A DNA stretch of 64,000 nt, taken from assembly GCA_026125285.1 (NCBI GenBank), contig JAHCLO010000001.1:186001-250000 (forward strand), written 5' to 3'. The DNA comes from Verrucomicrobiia bacterium. GTDB lineage: Bacteria > Verrucomicrobiota > Verrucomicrobiia > Limisphaerales > JADLHS01. Shown here piece after piece: positions 59,048 to 64,000 of the stretch (positions are counted from its first letter, which is position 1; the number at the start of each line of letters is the position of its first letter). A program made the position numbers and the translations under genes. The notes below the pieces were generated by a model, which was not told the DNA's origin, searched no databases, and saw nothing but the letters and a program-made list of their open reading frames with translations.

Positions 59048-60895
59048 GTGAAGCGAGTCGCCTTGCTGTTCGTAATCGCGGTGCTGGTGCCCAGCCTCGG
59101 GCTGGCCTGGCTGGCGGTGCGTTCGCTGCGTGACCAGCAGTTTGTGCTCGAACGCCAGCAATCGTTGCTCTATCAGTCCGTCGCCGATGGCCTGGCCCGC
59201 GAAACCCAGGAATTCCTCAATGAGCACTTGCGCTCGTTCGGGCTGGAGATCGAGCGGTGGCTGTTACGGCGCGAGCCATTTGATTTTGCGCGCACGCTGG
59301 ATCAAGATCTCGCCACAAACTGGCCGCTCGCGGAAGTGAGCTTTGCGGTAACCACCGACGGTCAATTGTATTCACCCGGCTTTTCCACCCGGCCGGAGGT
59401 GCGTAATTTTGTCGCCACCCAAAGCCGGTTTCTGGGCAACCAGGAGGCTGCGGAGGTTTATTGGAACGTCGGCAAACAAACCTTGAACGCACCGGTTGCC
59501 CAAGCGTTCCAGCAACCGGCGGACGATCCTTTGAACTATGGCGGCAACACCAGGCAGATGGCGACGCAGAGTGGCTTCCCCACTAAGACGCCTTCTGTGC
59601 GCAACGTGCTTCCCCAGCAATCCTTGGATTTCAAGGATACCTCCTGGGCGCAAGCCGCGGACAACCGTTCGCGGCTCAATCCCTCCGAAGCCGAGTTCCG
59701 CCAGCTTATCGGCGACGCCACCGAAGGCACCCTGGCCCGCTTTGTGGATAATCGTCTGGCCGTGCTGTTCTGGTATCGCTCACCGCGCGCGACCAACCTC
59801 ATCTTCGGCGCGCAGTTGTCGCTGCCCCGCCTGCGCGAGGCACTCCAGGAACTCCTGGATGAATTGAAACCAGGAATCCGCGACGACGTCTGTGTGGCGC
59901 TGTTGGATGACACCGCCAAACCGGCGGCGCTGTCGCCGGCGGACTTTCAATCCAGCAATTGGAAACGACCCTTCGTGGCCACCGAAATTGGCGAGGGGTT
60001 GCCGCACTGGGAGGTCGCCGTTTATTTACTAGACCCGGATAAACTTTCGCAGGCCGCCCAGACGCTCAAGCTCACGTTGGGGTTGCTTATCAGCTCGCTG
60101 CTGGTCGCGATTGGCGTCGGGAGCTGGTTGATCGTCCGCGATCTCAACCGTCAACTCACCCTCGCCCGCCAGAAGACTGATTTCGTCAGCAACGTTTCGC
60201 ATGAACTCAAGACGCCGTTGACTTCGATCCGGATGTTCGCCGAACTGCTCGCCGAGGAACGGGTGCCCGACCGCGCCAAGCAACGTTCCTACCTGCACAT
60301 CATCACGGCGGAAACGGCCCGGCTCACGCGCCTGATCAACAACGTCCTGGATTTCGCGCGACTCGAGCGCGGCGAGAAGAAATATAATTTCCAGGATTGT
60401 GACGTCGCGGAAGTGTTGCGCGAGACCGTCGAGACGCTGCGGCCCCATCTGGAACAAAACGGGTTTGCGCTGGAATGTGCGCTGCCCGGCGAACCCTGCG
60501 TCGTTCAGGCTGACCGCGATGCCCTCGCCCAAGTTCTGGTCAATTTGCTTTCCAACGCGGAGAAGTATTCGGGCGAGCAGAAGGAAATCCACGTCGAATT
60601 GCGCCGACACAGCAGCCCGCTGCCGTTTGTCGAGGTCAACGTGCAGGATCGCGGCCTGGGTGTCCCGCGCGGCTGCGAGGAAAAGATCTTCGAGCAATTC
60701 TATCGCGCGCACGACTCATTGAGCAGCGGGGTGCAAGGTTCGGGCCTTGGCCTCACCCTGGCACGACAGATCGCCCAGGCACACGGAGGCGACATTGCCT
60801 GCCAGCCGCGCGACGGAGGGGGGAGTTGTTTCAGCCTGCGTTTGCCCGTGCGGAGCACGCCAGCGACGGGTGGTGGGCGGACTGGAATGGGTTGA
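59048..60895 (+). CDS. membrane sensor histidine kinase
   Basis: 615 residues from the GTG. TM1 about 4-22 (ALLFVIAVLVPSLGLAWLAV), a periplasmic sensor region of about 310 residues with no recognised fold, and TM2 about 335-358 (LGLLISSLLVAIGVGSWLIV). H box with the phospho-His near residue 385 (NVSHELKTPLTSIRMFAELL), N box LVNLLSNAEKYS, G1 VQDRGLGVP and G2 GSGLGLTLARQIAQAHGG. It phosphorylates the response regulator encoded 47 nt downstream. A ligand cannot be inferred. Confidence 0.92.
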   Translation: MKRVALLFVIAVLVPSLGLAWLAVRSLRDQQFVLERQQSLLYQSVADGLARETQEFLNEHLRSFGLEIERWLLRREPFDFARTLDQDLATNWPLAEVSFAVTTDGQLYSPGFSTRPEVRNFVATQSRFLGNQEAAEVYWNVGKQTLNAPVAQAFQQPADDPLNYGGNTRQMATQSGFPTKTPSVRNVLPQQSLDFKDTSWAQAADNRSRLNPSEAEFRQLIGDATEGTLARFVDNRLAVLFWYRSPRATNLIFGAQLSLPRLREALQELLDELKPGIRDDVCVALLDDTAKPAALSPADFQSSNWKRPFVATEIGEGLPHWEVAVYLLDPDKLSQAAQTLKLTLGLLISSLLVAIGVGSWLIVRDLNRQLTLARQKTDFVSNVSHELKTPLTSIRMFAELLAEERVPDRAKQRSYLHIITAETARLTRLINNVLDFARLERGEKKYNFQDCDVAEVLRETVETLRPHLEQNGFALECALPGEPCVVQADRDALAQVLVNLLSNAEKYSGEQKEIHVELRRHSSPLPFVEVNVQDRGLGVPRGCEEKIFEQFYRAHDSLSSGVQGSGLGLTLARQIAQAHGGDIACQPRDGGGSCFSLRLPVRSTPATGGGRTGMG

Positions 60896-60942
60896 GCCGA
60901 AGTCTGGCCGATGGGTTCTTCCATTGGCATTTATTGCGACGC

Positions 60943-61638
60943 ATGAAAACGAAAATTCTCGTGGTGGAAGATGACCCGCACATTCTATTGGGCTTGGAAG
61001 AAGTCTTGAAGAGCGACGGCTTCGAGGTCGTGACCTGCAACCGAGGCGATCAGGCGGTGGCCATGTTCACGCAATATCAGCCCGCGTTGATCCTGCTCGA
61101 CGTGATGCTGCCCGGATTGAGCGGTTACGACATCTGTAAGCAACTGCGCGCGAAGAAGGTCACCACCCCCATCCTGATGCTCACGGCCAAGGGGCAGGAG
61201 CTTGACAAGGTGGTGGGGTTGGATCTCGGCGCGGATGATTATGTGACCAAGCCGTTTGGCGTGCGGGAACTGCTGGCGCGCATCCACGCCCTGCTCCGCC
61301 GCAGCAGCGATACACCGTCCGCCAACCCGACCTCCGAGGCACAATTCCGCATTGGTGAGGCGACGATTGATCCCAGGACATTCCAATTGAAACGCGGTCA
61401 GGACACCGAAGCCCTCACCGCCAAGGAACTCAAGCTGCTGCAACTTTTCCATGCGCATCCCGGCGAAGTCCTGTCGCGCGACCGGTTGCTCAACGAAGTT
61501 TGGGGTTACAACTACTACGGTACGACGCGCACCTTGGATCAAGTAATTGTCCAGTTGCGGAAGAAGCTCGGTGACAGCGGCAGCGAACCCAAACATCTGC
61601 TCACGGTGCATGGCGTGGGATACCGACTCCTGCCGTAG
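60943..61638 (+). CDS. OmpR/PhoB-family response regulator
   Basis: 231 residues from the ATG at 60943. Receiver domain: ILVVEDDPHILLGLEEVLKS, phospho-Asp53 in LILLDVMLPGLSGYD, Lys in DYVTKPFGVRELLARI. C-terminal winged helix: LTAKELKLLQLFHAHPGEVL, SRDRLLNEVWGYNYYGTTRT, LDQVIVQLRKKLGD and HLLTVHGVGYRLLP. It binds DNA as a dimer after phosphorylation by the preceding kinase. The long frame from 60826 only reads through the kinase end. Confidence 0.93.
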   Translation: MKTKILVVEDDPHILLGLEEVLKSDGFEVVTCNRGDQAVAMFTQYQPALILLDVMLPGLSGYDICKQLRAKKVTTPILMLTAKGQELDKVVGLDLGADDYVTKPFGVRELLARIHALLRRSSDTPSANPTSEAQFRIGEATIDPRTFQLKRGQDTEALTAKELKLLQLFHAHPGEVLSRDRLLNEVWGYNYYGTTRTLDQVIVQLRKKLGDSGSEPKHLLTVHGVGYRLLP

Positions 61639-61774
61639 CCGGAATGGCATCCCGCAGGTTGGGCTGCCTCACGGGTGACACGCGCGATTCAAACGATTCG
61701 CTTTCGCGCAGCGTTGTCCCGGATTTTTCCCTGGATTCCTTTCCAGTAGTTGCCTGAGTAGCCTGCTGGCAGGC

Positions 61775-62224
61775 ATGAAGGTAGGTTCTCGACCAACAGC
61801 AACCAAGACGGAGGAAGTGAATTTGAGCGCCATGAACCCAGCAATCCATCCCGCTACAACCGTATCTCCAGAAACAACACCTCATCCGCAGCGCCGCCCC
61901 TTCAGCCCTCACTGGGCATTGGACCAGCGATCCGCAAAACTGCCGCCCTCGGCAAACAAGACATCAGACACCCAAGCAACGGCATTATTGAGACGCGTGA
62001 ATGGGCATTTCGCAGCCAGACATCCGGCACCTGCATCGCGAGACTGGTTGGATCACGACCCAAGCAACTGGCCCGGTAGAAAGGTGCGTCACCTGAGAAC
62101 CGGCATGGTTCACACAATCCGCCACGTATTCAAAAACGGCCGGGTGGAGCTGGAAAGGAATTGGATGACTTACTCCTCGGATATCCAAGGCATCAGAACG
62201 GCGTTTGAAGCAACTGGTTGGTGA
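61775..62224 (+). CDS. small protein of unknown function
   Basis: 149 residues, or 130 from an ATG at 61832. The N-terminal half is Pro/Thr-rich and disordered-looking. The C-terminal 50 residues (WPGRKVRHLRTGMVHTIRHV, FKNGRVELERNWMTYSSDIQ) look like a small beta-barrel with basic character, of KOW/SH3 type by eye only. Not recognised. It ends 72 nt before the convergent mnmE stop. Confidence 0.5.
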   Translation: MKVGSRPTATKTEEVNLSAMNPAIHPATTVSPETTPHPQRRPFSPHWALDQRSAKLPPSANKTSDTQATALLRRVNGHFAARHPAPASRDWLDHDPSNWPGRKVRHLRTGMVHTIRHVFKNGRVELERNWMTYSSDIQGIRTAFEATGW

Positions 62225-62296
62225 CTTGACCCGCCGAACACCAGGCATTGCCACCTTCCAAGAACGCCAAACCAACATCGCCATCAACGCCACAGC

Positions 62297-63757
62297 TCAC
62301 TTGCCGATGCAGAACTGACTGAAGATCGAATCCAACAAGTCTTCGGTCGTGGTCTTGCCCACAATCTCGCCCACGGCATTGACCGCAATGCGCAGGTCCA
62401 CCGCCACAAGTTCCAACGTGGCGCCTTCGCAAAAGCCAGACAAGGCGAGCGATACGGCGTTGCGTGTCCGCATCAAGGCGTTTTGGTGCCGCGAGTTGAT
62501 CATTACTTCCAGCATCTCGGCGCGAACTTCACCTGACCAAACCAGTTCCTTGATGGCATCCTTGAGTTGCTCAATACCTAGACTCGTGAGGCAGCAGACG
62601 TCAATCACTGCATGAGCAGCACGCGACTCAATCTCCGCTCCCCAACCGCCGTCCCCGGTTGCAGCAGTCCCCGGCGCGCACGGAGTGACGCGCCCTACTT
62701 TGCGGTTCATGGAAGCCGGTAGAACCAGCTTAACCGGCAAGTCCACCTTGTTTCGCACCAGAATACGTTTCTTGCCGGCGAACTCGTCCAGATACTTTTC
62801 ATCTGCCACCGTCAGCGGTTCGGAGGCATCAAGAACGTGGAGGATGAACTCGGCGGCAGCCAGACTCTGGTGACTGCGGCGGATACCTTCACTTTCAATC
62901 TCGTCGCGCGCTTCGCGCAGCCCGGCGGTGTCCACAAACACCACTGGCAGTCCGCGCACATTGGCCATCTCCTCGATGGTGTCGCGCGTCGTGCCCGGCA
63001 CGGCCGAGACAATGGCGCGATCATGCCCGAGGAGTTGGTTCAACAAACTGGATTTGCCGGCGTTGGGCCGGCCCACAATGGCGGCACGGATACCACGGCG
63101 GAGGATCCTCCCTTCATTGGCGGTGCGCAGCAGTTCGTCCATGAAGGCCATCGCGTGCTCCAGCCGTTGCACCAGTTGGGCGTGCGTGTCCGGCGCGATG
63201 TCTTCCTCGGGGAAATCAATGTGCGCCTCGACATGCGCCAACACGTTCATCAAGTCGTCCCGCAGTTGATTGATCCGCCGGGAGAGTTTGCCCGCGAGTT
63301 GTTCGTTGGCGGCTCGCAGCGCCAGTTCGGTGCGCGAGTGAATCAAATCCGCCACCGCCTCGGCCTGGGTCAGGTCCAGCCGCCCATTGAGGAAGGCGCG
63401 GCGTGTAAATTCCCCCGGCAAAGCCAACCGGGCACCACTTGCGAGCACGGTGTCGAGCACGGCTTTGGCGGACAACAATCCGCCGTGGCAGGCGATTTCC
63501 ACCACATCCTCGCGCGTGTTGGTGCGTGGTGCGCGCATGACCGAGAGCAGCACTTCATCCACCTGCTGGCCCGCGCGCATCACCTTGCCGTAATGAATCG
63601 TATGCGTGGTGGCCTCGCTCGGTTTCCGGGAGTTCTTGCCCACCGGCAGGAAAACTTGCTCCGCCACCGCCAGTGTCTGCGGACCGGAAATGCGGATTAC
63701 GGCCAGCCCGCCTTCACCCAGCGGAGTCGCAATGGCGGCAATGGTATCGTCGAACAT
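62297..63757 (-). CDS. mnmE: tRNA modification GTPase MnmE with repeat insertion in the G domain
   Basis: 486 residues. N-terminal tetrahydrofolate-binding domain (DTIAAIATPLGEGGLAVIRI), helical domain, then G domain: GRPNAGKSSLLN (229-240), DTAG (276-279), NKVD (336-339), and the C-terminal FCIGK (catalytic Cys483). With MnmG it installs the cmnm5 group on wobble U34 of tRNAs. Between the G4 motif and the G5-like CCLTSLG there are about 31 extra residues (about 353-383, starting VGRVTPCAPGTAATGDGGWG) encoded in part by a palindromic repeat. All GTPase motifs remain, so the enzyme is probably active. Confidence 0.93.
   Translation of the reverse strand: MFDDTIAAIATPLGEGGLAVIRISGPQTLAVAEQVFLPVGKNSRKPSEATTHTIHYGKVMRAGQQVDEVLLSVMRAPRTNTREDVVEIACHGGLLSAKAVLDTVLASGARLALPGEFTRRAFLNGRLDLTQAEAVADLIHSRTELALRAANEQLAGKLSRRINQLRDDLMNVLAHVEAHIDFPEEDIAPDTHAQLVQRLEHAMAFMDELLRTANEGRILRRGIRAAIVGRPNAGKSSLLNQLLGHDRAIVSAVPGTTRDTIEEMANVRGLPVVFVDTAGLREARDEIESEGIRRSHQSLAAAEFILHVLDASEPLTVADEKYLDEFAGKKRILVRNKVDLPVKLVLPASMNRKVGRVTPCAPGTAATGDGGWGAEIESRAAHAVIDVCCLTSLGIEQLKDAIKELVWSGEVRAEMLEVMINSRHQNALMRTRNAVSLALSGFCEGATLELVAVDLRIAVNAVGEIVGKTTTEDLLDSIFSQFCIGK
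62673..62698 (-). repeat. single arm of the GTAGGGCGCGTCACTCCGTG element inside mnmE
   Basis: 26 bp, identical over its length to the second arm at 21802-21827. It encodes GRVTPCAP in the mnmE frame; the same peptide appears in the split mannosyltransferase. Confidence 0.85.
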
Positions 63758-63819
63758 GAGGCAAAGTCACCAATCCGGTGTTCCGGCCAGGAATGGTTGC
63801 GGGTTCATTTCCTTGGCAA

Positions 63820-64000
63820 TCAATGAGCACAACTCCCACGCCGATTCTCGCTCTCCCGCCCTTCGAGAAACTGCCGCGCTTTCTCGTAACTCTTTCGTTG
63901 CAGGTAGTGCCGGAGATCCGCCGGCGCGTCGGAAGGCAATTGCACGGTCAGTTCATCTATGCGGCGGAACAACGCCCGCAGGTCGGGTTTGGGATCGGCT
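63820..64000 (-). CDS. C-terminal fragment of an unknown protein (cut by window edge)
   Basis: The last 59 codons read PKPDLRALFRRIDELTVQLP, SDAPADLRHYLQRKSYEKAR and QFLEGRESENRRGSCAH, then TGA. Helical, charged, no family recognised. The stop lies 62 nt before the mnmE start on the same strand, so the two could share a transcript. Confidence 0.6.
   Translation of the reverse strand, partial: ADPKPDLRALFRRIDELTVQLPSDAPADLRHYLQRKSYEKARQFLEGRESENRRGSCAH

Overview
The window reads as a chromosomal segment of a GC-rich Verrucomicrobiota bacterium, most likely of the Limisphaerales/Pedosphaera type. The lineage call is an inference from gene content. It rests on two ECF sigma factor/Ser-Thr kinase modules, giant secreted proteins built from RCC1, HYR, WD40-like, HAF and polymorphic beta-helix repeats, single-gene pseudopilins whose N-terminus reads [18 protein letters not shown], a GspF-type secretion gene, and many families of short palindromic repeats.

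Layout. 0-14.6 kb: a partial TIM-barrel/SUMF1 protein, then a minus-strand block containing an ECF sigma factor (13.9-14.5 kb), a membrane Ser/Thr kinase with an FG-GAP-like outer domain, a VWA+SUMF1 secreted protein, a 1473-residue LamG/Ig/RCC1/HYR protein and a SurA-like protein. Four identical-geometry promoter elements (TTGAAAG, 16 nt, CCGTA) sit in front of the sigma gene and in front of the two giant secreted proteins (one of them twice), which outlines an autoregulated ECF regulon. 14.7-27 kb: a glycan/membrane region with an uncharacterised polytopic protein, an LTA-synthase-like phosphotransferase overlapping a PIG-V-like mannosyltransferase, a pseudopilin, a second mannosyltransferase broken by a palindromic insertion, and a tightly overlapping block GtrA > MauE-like > secreted protein > frameshifted MauE-like > secreted paralogue > small Cys-rich protein. 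27.8-42.6 kb: housekeeping and metabolism: amidohydrolase, RlmI-like methyltransferase, GspF, beta-helix protein, RNase D, AMP-forming ligase, pseudopilin, feoA-feoA-feoB and a hexose-6-phosphate mutarotase. 42.8-57.5 kb: a second ECF sigma factor, translationally coupled to a 1662-residue kinase/WD40/TPR protein, followed by HAF-repeat, single-TM, subtilase and beta-propeller secreted proteins. 57.8-64 kb: xylose isomerase with a clear terminator, a histidine kinase/response regulator pair, a small unknown protein, mnmE and the tail of a further gene.

Two themes deserve attention. First, palindromic repeats have entered coding sequences in frame: the MnmE G domain, GtrA, the mannosyltransferase paralogue, a prepilin leader, both Ser/Thr kinases and, several times, the propeller protein. 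Second, several genes (rnd, the AMP-forming ligase, feoA, the histidine kinase) have good sigma70-type promoters whose -10 box ends only 6-8 nt before the start codon, which predicts leaderless mRNAs. No tRNA, rRNA, CRISPR array, prophage or transposase gene was seen.
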